Origin: Paraburkholderia madseniana
Lineage (GTDB): Bacteria > Pseudomonadota > Gammaproteobacteria > Burkholderiales > Burkholderiaceae
NCBI RefSeq assembly: GCF_009690905.1
Contig: NZ_VOSW01000101.1
Coordinates: forward strand, 1-33,461
DNA: 33,461 bases
Reading direction: 5' to 3'
Made by a program: the position numbers and the translations under genes. Every line of letters starts with the position of its first letter. The first letter of the stretch is position 1. Below are positions 7,986-15,230 of this stretch, piece by piece. Under the pieces are notes generated by a model, which ran no database searches, was not told where the DNA came from, and saw only the letters and a list, made by a program, of their open reading frames with translations.

Positions 7986-8576
7986 TCACTTCCTCACCAC
8001 CTCCACCGCAGCCGCCGACACAAACTCCGCGCGCACACTGTCTCCGACTTTCAACTCATCGAGCGGAATACTCTCCGCCGCCCTCAGTACCTGCTGATGC
8101 TTCGGCCCACGCAGCGTCACCATCCGGCTTTTACGGTCGATCTTCAACACCGTCGCGACAATCTGTACCCTATGCGCCGACGATGCGTATCCCGCTGAGG
8201 CCGGTATCGCCACCGTCGTCTCGATGCGTTCACGCACGCCTTTGGTCGCCACCTTGTCGACTTGAAGCAGCAGCGCCTGCTGGTACGCAACGTTCAGCGT
8301 GTCGCCGACCCGCAGTTTCCTGACATCGGCCAACTGGGGATTGACGTCGACATCCGCAAGATTGCCGCGCGGACCGCGTAGGGTGACGCTGTTGGTGGCC
8401 GGGTAGATGGCTACTACGTGGACTTGGGCGTGAACGACTTCGGCTTTGCCGAGCGCCGTCTGACCGGCATTGGCGTCCGACGTCTGGGCGAAGCCGGATT
8501 GACAGAAAGCGGCCATCAGCACGGCCGCACTCCCCATGACAACGGGCAATGAGCCCACTTTGCGCAGACGAGGCAT
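7986..8576 (-). CDS. Secreted protein with two repeated small domains
   Basis: A 196-residue protein of unknown function. The N terminus (about residues 1-30, ending AAFCQSGFAQ) is a Sec signal peptide, so it should be periplasmic. The mature part contains two copies of a ~60-residue module. Each has a valine-rich strand, a (T/S)xxVTLRGP motif, then a (K/R)(L/V)xVGD turn and a closing beta strand (around 45-105 and 130-195). This suggests two OB-like or barrel-sandwich units, by inference only. The ATG at 8576 is preferred because GGGAG lies six bases upstream; the start at 8603 lacks this. It converges on glmS across the shared terminator. Confidence 0.75.
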   Translation of the reverse strand: MPRLRKVGSLPVVMGSAAVLMAAFCQSGFAQTSDANAGQTALGKAEVVHAQVHVVAIYPATNSVTLRGPRGNLADVDVNPQLADVRKLRVGDTLNVAYQQALLLQVDKVATKGVRERIETTVAIPASAGYASSAHRVQIVATVLKIDRKSRMVTLRGPKHQQVLRAAESIPLDELKVGDSVRAEFVSAAAVEVVRK

Positions 8577-8673
8577 TCGTTGCTCCCGAAATGACCACTT
8601 CAAATGACGATTCCGAGTGACTAACCGAGCAACCCGCCTAAGGGACCAAAGCGCACCCGCCGAGCGCCCGCGC

Positions 8674-8934
8674 TTACAACTCCGGACGCGCCAGGTCGCT
8701 GGTCACGATGTGCTCGCCATACACCTGTGCCGCCGCGACGGCTTCCAGCTTGGTCGCGTAGGGTCCGAGTTCCGGCGCGCCGTCGAACGGGAACAGCACG
8801 CGGCCATCGGTGGTTCGAACCACTTTCAACACGCCGAAAAAACGCCGGTAGCCGGCCAGTTTCGACGTCGCTGACACTTCGAAATCTTCCTCCGACGTCG
8901 CGGGGACGCTGGGAATGAATACGGTCTTGCTCAT
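8674..8934 (-). CDS. Conserved small hypothetical protein
   Basis: An 86-residue soluble protein starting MSKTVFIPSVPATSEED. The core reads FFGVLKVVRTTDGRVLFPFDGAPELGPYATKLEA, which looks like a compact beta-hairpin plus helix domain. It resembles small Burkholderia hypotheticals, possibly those filed as DUF6723, but I am not certain of the number. The ATG at 8934 removes a 26-residue upstream extension of unconvincing composition. No function can be given. It stands alone between a secreted protein and a glutathione transferase, all on the minus strand. Confidence 0.7.
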   Translation of the reverse strand: MSKTVFIPSVPATSEEDFEVSATSKLAGYRRFFGVLKVVRTTDGRVLFPFDGAPELGPYATKLEAVAAAQVYGEHIVTSDLARPEL

Positions 8935-9147
8935 ACCTGAAAACATCTCTTGTTCAATGGGCTGGCGCCTGCTGAAAAGGTCAAGGCGCGCCCGGTTGTC
9001 CCGGGAAGACATTCACCGGCGGGCTTCATTGTCTCAAATCCGGGCGCATCGAGCCGGATGCCGGATCGGCTGACCGATCAACTGGCCAGCCGGTCAGGTG
9101 CCAACATCGCTGATCACCGCGGCATCCCCGGCAGCCGGCCCGCAACA

Positions 9148-9795
9148 TCAAGCCCCTTTGACCGCCGCCTCATGCTCGGCCGCCAGCGCGACATCCCGCT
9201 CGCTCACCTTCACGAAGCTCGGCCGCGAGCAGACGCGCTGGGTGTACTCGAGCACGACTGGCGTCTCAGGCACCAGCTTGAACATCATCCCCCAATGCAG
9301 CGCGATGCCCCACAAAATATCCGCGGCCGACATCTTGTCTCCGAGCAAATAGGGCGACGCCTGCAGCTGGCTCGTCACCGTCCCGAGCATCGAATCGAAA
9401 TCGCCATAGGGCAACGTGGCGAGCGGTGCCGGTTCGCGCTTCATCGCCTTGTCGACCAGCGCTGGTTCGTAGCATGCCGCGTAGTACACCAGCCAGCGCA
9501 GATACGGGCCGCGCGACGGATCGTCGAGCGCCGGCGCGAGACCCGCTTCAGGAAACAGGTCGGCCAGATAGATAAAGATGGCGACCTGTTCGGTGATCAG
9601 CGCGTCGCCGTGAAGAATCGCCGGCACTTTGCCGAGTGGATTGATCGCGAGATACGGCGCCTTGCGCTGCTCGCCGGCCTTCATGTTCAGCACCTTTAGC
9701 TGATACGGGGCGCCGAGTTCCTCGAGCAGCGTCAGTGCGCTGACGGAGCGGCACTGCGGTGAGTGGAACAGCGTGATCTTGCGATCTGTGGTCAT
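9148..9795 (-). CDS. Glutathione S-transferase family protein
   Basis: A 215-residue cytoplasmic GST. The thioredoxin-like N-terminal domain shows ITLFHSPQCRS, the cis-proline segment NPLGKVPAI and the glutathione-contacting DALITEQ. A helical C-terminal domain follows from about residue 90. Substrates are not predictable. The start at 9795 has AAGG six bases upstream; an in-frame ATG at 9840 is not supported. The gene is divergent from a YafY-type regulator across 117 bp containing a palindrome, so it is a likely target of that regulator. Confidence 0.9.
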   Translation of the reverse strand: MTTDRKITLFHSPQCRSVSALTLLEELGAPYQLKVLNMKAGEQRKAPYLAINPLGKVPAILHGDALITEQVAIFIYLADLFPEAGLAPALDDPSRGPYLRWLVYYAACYEPALVDKAMKREPAPLATLPYGDFDSMLGTVTSQLQASPYLLGDKMSAADILWGIALHWGMMFKLVPETPVVLEYTQRVCSRPSFVKVSERDVALAAEHEAAVKGA

Positions 9796-9870
9796 GGGGA
9801 GCCTTCTGAGTGAGCGTCTCGTTGGAAAGCCAGCGTCCATCTGACGCCGGATGTCCCCATCCTAAGCGCC

Positions 9871-9897
9871 CATACCTGTCAGTTTGTGTCAGGTATG
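9871..9897. promoter_or_regulatory. Candidate operator between GST and YafY-type regulator
   Basis: CATACCTG (9871-9878) and CAGGTATG (9890-9897) form a perfect 8-bp inverted repeat with an 11-bp spacer. Within it TGTCAG occurs twice, exactly 10 bp apart (9877 and 9887), one helical turn. It lies 15 bp before the chosen regulator start and 75 bp before the GST start, where an autoregulatory site would be expected. Confidence 0.55.
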
Positions 9898-9912
9898 ACT
9901 ACACTTGTCCGC

Positions 9913-10878
9913 ATGAGAGCCAGCCGCCTCCTTTCCATCCTGATGACCTTGCAAGCGCGCGGACGCGTGACCGCGCAGTCGCTCGCCGACGAATGCGCGG
10001 TCTCCCTGCGCACGATCTATCGCGACATCGACGCCTTGAGCGCCGCGGGCGTCCCCGTCCAGAGCGAACGTGGCGCAGAAGGTGGCTATCGTCTGCTCGA
10101 CGGATACCGTACGCGTCTGAACGGCCTGTCGTCGCAGGAAGCGGAGGCATTGTTCCTCGCCGGCTTGCCGGGGCCAGTGCAGGCACTTGGGCTCGGCGCC
10201 GTCATGGCCGGCGCGCAAACCAAGTTGCTTGCCGCGCTGCCGGTCGAATTGCGTTCGACCGCGGAGCGCATGCGCTCGCGTTTTCACCTCGACGCTCCCG
10301 CCTGGTTTTCCGACGCGGACCAGCCCGCGAATCTGCCGTTGATCGCCAGCGCGGTGTGGGAACAGCATCCGCTGCAGATTCGCTATCAGAGCTGGAAGGC
10401 CGAAAAATTTCGGCGGATCGACCCGCTCGGCATCGTGCTGAAAAGCGGCGCGTGGTACGTGGTTGGGCGGGTCGGCGCGGACATCCGCATCTACCGCATT
10501 TCGCGCATTCTCGAATTGAACGTGCTTGACGAGACTTTCGAGCGACCGCCCGCCTTCGATCTGGCGACTTACTGGCAAGACAGCACGCAGCGTCTGTCCG
10601 AAGAGATGCATGCGAGCGAGGCAACGCTGCGCCTGTCGCCGTGGGGCATGCAGATGCTCGAAGCCTTCACGTCGCCGTTCGCACGCTCAGCCGCGAAAAT
10701 TGGCGAGCCGGATCCGTCCGACGGCTGGCGCACGGTCACTTTGCCGGTCGGTTCGATAAGGCAGGCATGCGCGGAGTTGCTGCGCTTCGGCACCGAGGCC
10801 GACGTGCTGGCGCCGCCGGAATTACGCGCCCGTTTCGCGGAGGTGGCAGCAGCTTTGCATCGCCGCTACGCGGAATGA
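9913..10878 (+). CDS. YafY-type HTH-WYL transcriptional regulator
   Basis: A 321-residue regulator. The N terminus MRASRLLSILMTLQARGRVTAQSLA leads into a DeoR-like winged helix with SLRTIYRDIDALSAAGVPV as recognition helix and wing. The middle carries EGGYRLLDGYRTRL. The WYL domain follows from about residue 135, with RIDPLGIVLKSGAWYVVGR, and a WCX-like C-terminal part ends the protein. WYL domains are thought to sense small ligands or nucleic acids. I start at 9913 because earlier in-frame starts (9886 GTG, 9895 ATG) lie inside the palindrome and lack a spaced ribosome site. It probably controls the divergent GST and itself. Confidence 0.88.
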   Translation: MRASRLLSILMTLQARGRVTAQSLADECAVSLRTIYRDIDALSAAGVPVQSERGAEGGYRLLDGYRTRLNGLSSQEAEALFLAGLPGPVQALGLGAVMAGAQTKLLAALPVELRSTAERMRSRFHLDAPAWFSDADQPANLPLIASAVWEQHPLQIRYQSWKAEKFRRIDPLGIVLKSGAWYVVGRVGADIRIYRISRILELNVLDETFERPPAFDLATYWQDSTQRLSEEMHASEATLRLSPWGMQMLEAFTSPFARSAAKIGEPDPSDGWRTVTLPVGSIRQACAELLRFGTEADVLAPPELRARFAEVAAALHRRYAE

Positions 10879-11033
10879 GAGCGCCGATTCACAGCCGGCG
10901 TAGTTTCTCCGAGCGCACTGCCGCACAACTGGGTGCGCCCGACATGCGCTCGCGAAGCACGCGCGGACGCACCAGCCGGCCGTCTTTCCTCAGACGAATT
11001 TTGGTTGTTTGGTGCCTATTTTGGGGGCAGAGC

Positions 11034-11039
11034 TATAAT
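11034..11039 (+). promoter_or_regulatory. Consensus -10 before the lytic transglycosylase
   Basis: A perfect TATAAT lies 32 bp ahead of the ATG at 11072. The -35 is weak: TTGGTG at 11009-11014 would give a long 19-bp spacer. The hexamer quality and position make a promoter here likely. Confidence 0.5.
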
Positions 11040-11071
11040 GCGCGAATCCCTTTTCTTTCCCGTCCTCCGTT

Positions 11072-11698
11072 ATGAGCCGGTTACTTTGCCTGATCGTGCT
11101 TTCGCTCGGCCTGATGCAAACCGCAACGGCCGACGAAAATAATGACCGCATGTCCGCGTATCTGACGCAGAAATTCGGTCTGGCAAAGGAAAAGGCTCAA
11201 AAGATTTCCGACGCGGTGCAGTCCGCCGCTTCGAAATATTCGCTGCCGCCGGCACTGCTGCTGGCGATCATCTCGATCGAATCCCGCTTCAAGGAAAAGG
11301 CCAAGGGCGCCAACGGCGCGACCGGGCTGATGCAGGTGGTGCCGGGCGCCCATCGTGGGATGCTGAGGAACGTTAAAGACCTCACAGAGCCGACCACCAA
11401 CATCGAAGTGGGCTCGGCGATCCTGTACGGCTACATGCGTTCGGCCAACGGCGACATGAACGCGGCGCTCAAGAGTTATGGCGGATCGCAGGCGTACGCG
11501 AAGAAGGTGAGCTTGCGCGTCGAAGATTTCGCCGACGTTGCCGGAGCACAGAACATCGCGTCGCACGCGGGCGCACAAGCCAGCATGTGCGAAGCCGACC
11601 GTTGCCCGGCGCCGGACAACTGGGCCGACGCTTTTACGATACCGGCGGGCAACGCCGCGGCGGCGCTGCCAGGCGCATCGCCTGCCATGCCGCACTGA
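11072..11698 (+). CDS. Secreted lytic transglycosylase (SLT domain)
   Basis: A 208-residue protein with a signal peptide (about 1-20, ending ATA). It carries an SLT/goose-lysozyme fold that cleaves peptidoglycan to give anhydromuropeptides. The catalytic Glu is E70 in LAIISIESRF, followed by the family block KGANGATGLMQVVPG. NIEVGSAILYGYM and ALKSYGGSQAYAKKV complete the domain. The C-terminal ~45 residues are Ala-rich and contain a close Cys pair (CEADRCPAP). Such small enzymes serve wall turnover or the assembly of envelope machines; no secretion or pilus genes are nearby to decide. A consensus -10 precedes it. Confidence 0.9.
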   Translation: MSRLLCLIVLSLGLMQTATADENNDRMSAYLTQKFGLAKEKAQKISDAVQSAASKYSLPPALLLAIISIESRFKEKAKGANGATGLMQVVPGAHRGMLRNVKDLTEPTTNIEVGSAILYGYMRSANGDMNAALKSYGGSQAYAKKVSLRVEDFADVAGAQNIASHAGAQASMCEADRCPAPDNWADAFTIPAGNAAAALPGASPAMPH

Positions 11699-11793
11699 GC
11701 GGCAACTCCGTCGTATTTTTCCTCTTTGTCGTGGTCCCGCGCTGAAGCCGCGGAATTGAGCCGTCACGTCGTGTAAGGCGGCGCTGCGCACTT

Positions 11794-11823
11794 TTTACGC
11801 ACACCTGGCAACCGCTCTACAAT
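11794..11823 (+). promoter_or_regulatory. Possible promoter of the DUF2242-like lipoprotein gene
   Basis: TTTACG at 11794-11799 and TACAAT at 11818-11823 are separated by 18 bp. They lie about 43 bp ahead of the lipoprotein start. The match is fair in both boxes. Confidence 0.4.
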
Positions 11824-11865
11824 GCATTCCCATTCGAGCTCACGCCGCGCCTCTTCCGATCGATC

Positions 11866-12552
11866 ATGTTCACCTCGTTTTCCAAAGCCACTGCCACCGC
11901 GCTTTTCGGCCTGCTGACACTTGCCGCCTGCAGCAGCGCCCCGCAGCCGAAATTCCAGCAGGAATTGTTCGAAACGGGCGCGAGCCCTTACGCCCGAAAT
12001 TTCAATTCGAGCGTCACGGATACCTGCGAGGCCGCGCGCCGCGCACTGCTGAGTCAGGGCTATCTGACAACGATGACGCGCACCGATACCGTCGACGGAA
12101 CGAAAAATTTCCAGCCGACCGGCGATACGCACATCGTCGTCGAGTTTCATGTGGTGTGTACGCCGGGGGAAGAGGCGAGCGATACGAGCATCGTCTACGT
12201 CAATGCTGTGCAAAACGGCTTTGCGTTAAAGAAAAGCGATACGTCGGCGAGCGTCGGGTTGAGCGTGCTGGGTTCGCTGTCGTTGCCGATCCGTTCGAAC
12301 AGCGATGCGATGGTCAAGATTTCAAGCGAGACCATCCCGTCGGGCAAGTTTTACGATCGTTTCTTCGGCCTTGTCGATCACTATCTGCAAACCGTGGTGC
12401 GCACGCAGCCGGTTGTGAACAACCGCATCGAAACGCGCCTGTTGCCGGTGCCGGTCGAAGCGACCATTCCAGCGTCGCCTCCTGAAATGCCTGATGCGAT
12501 CGACAAGGCTGCTGCCGTGCAACGTGCAAGCGGACCAAGCGTCGCGCCTTGA
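11866..12552 (+). CDS. DUF2242-like lipoprotein
   Basis: A 228-residue putative lipoprotein with a lipobox TLAAC (acylated Cys22) directly followed by SSAPQPKF. The mature part contains TDTCEAARRALLSQGY, a pattern common in envelope lipoproteins with an alpha-beta domain, then DTHIVVEFHVVC and a central SASVGLSVLGSLSLP. The tail from about residue 195 is Pro/Ala-rich and likely disordered. It resembles the DUF2242 family of betaproteobacterial lipoproteins; function unknown. A hairpin follows 26 bp after the stop. Confidence 0.85.
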   Translation: MFTSFSKATATALFGLLTLAACSSAPQPKFQQELFETGASPYARNFNSSVTDTCEAARRALLSQGYLTTMTRTDTVDGTKNFQPTGDTHIVVEFHVVCTPGEEASDTSIVYVNAVQNGFALKKSDTSASVGLSVLGSLSLPIRSNSDAMVKISSETIPSGKFYDRFFGLVDHYLQTVVRTQPVVNNRIETRLLPVPVEATIPASPPEMPDAIDKAAAVQRASGPSVAP

Positions 12553-12578
12553 TGCATGTATTAATGCCGCGGGGTTTC

Positions 12579-12601
12579 GGCTGATCAAGAGCTGATCAGC
12601 C
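12579..12601 (+). terminator. Hairpin after the DUF2242-like gene
   Basis: GGCTGATCA and TGATCAGCC pair perfectly (12579-12587 with 12593-12601) around AGAGC. There is no T-run, only TTCGATCT, so termination efficiency is uncertain. Confidence 0.5.
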
Positions 12602-13128
12602 TTCGATCTCATCACGCAGCCGTACTTATCCTATGTTTTTTACTTCATACGTATATATATGTAGTAATAGTTAACAAGGGTTAACCCCGTCTGTGGATAA
12701 CTCTCAAATCCCCCGTCACATCAACGTCATGCGAAACCCATAACCCTGCGGAACACGACTGTAGAAAAACTACAAAGCTGGGATAACTTTGACAGGGCTT
12801 GCCTGGCAGCGCGTCTTATCAAGATTTCGCACACAGGCTGTCCGATGCGCTATCCCGAAGTTATTCATAGGCAATTGTGGATAACTTGCGCATCCGGGCA
12901 TATGCCGCCCGAGCGGCGGCCCGGCTTTTTCATCGATGCCATCCGCTCGCCAGCGTACAGACCGCCCTTCCCCGAACGTGCACATTGAAGCTGGAAGGTA
13001 CAAAGATTGCGTCTATTTTTTTGCAAGCGCAACTGTTGCTATTTAGTCAAAATCATTTCAGCAACGCCCTATCCAGGCATAGAGTTAAAGTGTTTTCTGA
13101 AGTTATTGGTGCAGTGCGGGGGTGTGCA
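12602..13128. other. Gene-free region with DnaA boxes and an AT-rich block
   Basis: No credible ORF lies here. An AT-rich run at 12626-12680 (ACGTATATATATG, two GTTAAC sites) is followed by a perfect DnaA box, TGTGGATAA at 12692-12700, and a second at 12876-12884. GGATAACT occurs three times (12695, 12781, 12879). Near-boxes include TTATTCATA at 12861 and TTATCAAGA at 12817. A consensus TTGACA is at 12789-12794 without a good -10. A 6-bp GC stem at 12904-12920 is followed by five Ts at 12926-12930. This could be a DnaA-binding regulatory site, a replication-control locus or a promoter region with an unannotated RNA. No rep or dnaA gene is nearby. Confidence 0.5.
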
Positions 13129-13335
13129 ATGAAACGCAGAACAGCACGACAACTAGTCCGTCTTCTCTCGGATATCAGACATGCCAGCCACTGCACGACG
13201 CTGCGGGCGGCGGCCACTAACCGGGCCATATCGCTTGCATCCTCCGAGCATGATGAGGAAGGCACCGAAAACGACGAAAGCAACGACGCGACACGCGAGG
13301 CGAGTCACGACAAACCGGCCCGGAGCGGATCATGA
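13129..13335 (+). CDS. Small hypothetical protein, coupled to the next ORF
   Basis: A 68-residue ORF starting MKRRTARQLVRLLSDIRHA. It has a basic helical first half and a very acidic, Asn/Glu/Asp-rich second half (EHDEEGTENDESNDATREA). Its stop overlaps the next start as ATGA (13332-13335), which supports translation of both. No ribosome site stands out before the ATG; GGGGGTGTGC is the nearest purine stretch. The longer frame from GTG 12877 crosses a DnaA box and looks non-coding. No family recognised. A nucleic-acid-binding or inhibitor-like role could be guessed from the charge split, but nothing proves it. Confidence 0.5.
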   Translation: MKRRTARQLVRLLSDIRHASHCTTLRAAATNRAISLASSEHDEEGTENDESNDATREASHDKPARSGS

Positions 13336-13583
13336 GAGCCACAAGCGAACAATCGCTGCGTTTTCTGGTCGAGAAATGGCTGGCGCCGGGGCCTTCGGTT
13401 CCGGTTCACGTGACCGAATTCAGCCGCACCCGTCTGGGCGGCAGGCGCTACGTGCGGGTCGAGACTTCTCAGGAAGGTGGATCGCGCGGCCTTTTTTTCT
13501 TTCGACACGACGACGGCTGCTGGTGTGTGTTTCCGCCCACTGCCGATACACCCAAACTCTTCGCGCAGCCGCGTGCCGCTTAG
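13332..13583 (+). CDS. Small hypothetical protein
   Basis: An 83-residue ORF starting MRATSEQSLRFLVEKWLAP. The central part, VHVTEFSRTRLGGRRYVRVETS followed by GLFFFRHDDGCWCVFPP, reads like a small beta-rich domain with a Trp/Cys turn, which is more protein-like than chance translation. It overlaps the preceding ORF by 4 bp and probably depends on its translation. It lies convergent with, and 35 bp from, the stop of the DMT transporter gene. Function unknown; resembles small Burkholderia hypotheticals. Confidence 0.6.
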   Translation: MRATSEQSLRFLVEKWLAPGPSVPVHVTEFSRTRLGGRRYVRVETSQEGGSRGLFFFRHDDGCWCVFPPTADTPKLFAQPRAA

Positions 13584-13617
13584 CCGAGGCGGCACGCCCG
13601 GGCGACTGGCTAAACCC

Positions 13618-14553
13618 TCACGCTTCATGAGGCAAGCGATCAGGTTCACTTCCGCGTCGCGAGGCTGGTCCCACCTGACACACGATCAAACCCGCGAGCA
13701 TCAGCGCGCATCCAAATAGCGCGCGCGCTGACAGCGTTTCGCCGAGCACGAGCCACCCGGCGAGCGCGGCGAACACGCCTTCCATACTGAAGATCACCGC
13801 AGCATGCGACGGCGCCGCGTACTTTTGCGCAACCACCTGAATCGTATAGGCGACGCCCACCGACAGCGCACCGCCGTACAGAATCGTCGGCGCGGCGCGC
13901 TCGATCACAGCGAGACTGACCGGCTCGATCACGAGACCGATGGCCAGACACACGAGCCCGCAAGTCACGAACTGCACGAGCGCCAGCATGAGGGTGTCGT
14001 GCCGCAGCGCGAAGCGGCCGACCAGCATCATCTGTACGGAAATCACCAAGGCGCCGGCAAGCTGATACCAGTCGCCGTACAGGATCGAGAAGTGCTCGTT
14101 GACGCTCAGAAAGTACATGCCGATCGCTGCCAGCGTCGCACCGAGCCACGTGCCGAATCCCGTCCGATGACGAAACAGCACGCCCAGCAGGGGCACGAGC
14201 ACCACATACAACGAACTGATGAAGCCGGCGTTGGCGACCTTCGTGTATTGCAGGCCGATCTGCTGCAACGAAATCGACGCCGACAGCACGACACCGAGCA
14301 GCACACCGGCACCGAGCAGTTCGCGTGCGCCGCCGGGTTCTCGTTTCGTCAGCTCAGCCAGCGCGGAGCGCCGCACGCAGACGATCATCGTCAGCACGAC
14401 CAGCGCGCCGAGCAGGAAACGCAGTCCGGTAAACAGGAACGGTCCGATCGCATCGAGGCTTAAGCGTTGTGCGACGAATGCGGAGCCCCAGATGATCGCC
14501 GCGACCAGCATCAGCAGATTCGCGCGAAGGTGTTGACGTGTGTCAGGTTTCAA
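13618..14553 (-). CDS. DMT family (EamA) transporter
   Basis: A 311-residue inner-membrane protein with about ten hydrophobic helices in two EamA repeats. The first repeat opens with LLMLVAAIIWGSAFVAQRLSL and GLRFLLGALVVL. The second includes GVAYTIQVVAQKYAAPSHAAVIFSMEGVFAALAGWLVLGE, a classical EamA end motif. These carriers export metabolites or amino acids; the substrate cannot be read from sequence. It is monocistronic as far as visible and ends near the small ORF pair on the opposite strand. Confidence 0.92.
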   Translation of the reverse strand: MKPDTRQHLRANLLMLVAAIIWGSAFVAQRLSLDAIGPFLFTGLRFLLGALVVLTMIVCVRRSALAELTKREPGGARELLGAGVLLGVVLSASISLQQIGLQYTKVANAGFISSLYVVLVPLLGVLFRHRTGFGTWLGATLAAIGMYFLSVNEHFSILYGDWYQLAGALVISVQMMLVGRFALRHDTLMLALVQFVTCGLVCLAIGLVIEPVSLAVIERAAPTILYGGALSVGVAYTIQVVAQKYAAPSHAAVIFSMEGVFAALAGWLVLGETLSARALFGCALMLAGLIVCQVGPASRRGSEPDRLPHEA

Positions 14554-14699
14554 AGGCGGTTTTTCGAATTCGGTTGTTCTAACAAGGCGTTGTATCCGGT
14601 GCCGATTCTATCCGGGCGCACGCGTGCGGGATACGCCGCGAACATTCGCGAACACTTGAACACAATTGTGCACACATTCCCCCAACTTCAGGACAGACG

Positions 14700-15123
14700 C
14701 GGCGAGGCAGCGTCCCTAGACTGCGCCCGTGCGCTCGCGCTGCTGGCGGTGAAGCCGTCGCTGGCTTTCGATACGTATCACGTGTCGGCGGGTTCGGAAG
14801 CGCCGACCATCGGTCAGATCATCAGCGCCATGGACGAAGCCATCGGCACCTCGGGCAGCCGTTATTCGATGTGCCGCGTGCGCGACTTCGGCAAGATCGC
14901 ACGCGAGGTGGTGGGCCGTGACCGTTGCAGCAGCGGCCGCCTGATCGAGCACGCGCTGCGTTTGTACGCCGGTTTCGCGGAGCTGGACTACGCGTTCGAC
15001 AACCGCCGTCTGCGTGACGAGATCGGCTTCGAGCCGCTGCCGTTCACGGACTATGTGAGCGAATGTGTGCGGACCTCGCGCGGGGTGGGGATCGCCGAGC
15101 AGATGCGCTGGGACTTCAAATGA
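14700..15123 (+). pseudogene. NAD-dependent epimerase/dehydratase, C-terminal remnant
   Basis: The frame contains DCARALALLAVKPSLAFDTYHVSAGSEAPT, then a helical segment and the ending LDYAFDNRRLRDEIGFEPLPFTDYVSECV. This is the C-terminal third of an extended-SDR sugar epimerase or dehydratase. The N-terminal Rossmann fold with GxxGxxG and YxxxK, about 180-200 residues, is absent. The open frame continues upstream only as out-of-family sequence antisense to the DMT gene. The left boundary is approximate. The deletion looks old because no usable start remains. The IclR regulator 107 bp downstream may once have controlled the intact gene. Confidence 0.75.
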
Positions 15124-15230
15124 GTCTTCAACCGCGTGCACAGCGAGCGACTCGCGCGATAATCGCGCAACGGCCTCATGGATCAGGACACGAGTGACCC
15201 CCAGAGCAGGCCGACTTTCAGGCAGACGCA

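Noticed and set aside
12877..13128. 84-codon upstream extension of the 68-residue ORF (GTG start)
   Set aside because: It starts inside a DnaA box, crosses a terminator-like hairpin and T-run, and its composition is unlike a protein.
14575..14600. Integron attC-like sequence (TAACAAGGCG)
   Set aside because: Only the partial core is present; the paired arm, GTTRRRY partner and integrase are missing.
14467..14699. N-terminal part of the 218-codon frame over the epimerase remnant
   Set aside because: It begins at a TTG antisense to the DMT transporter and has no SDR features; only the segment from about 14700 is family-like.
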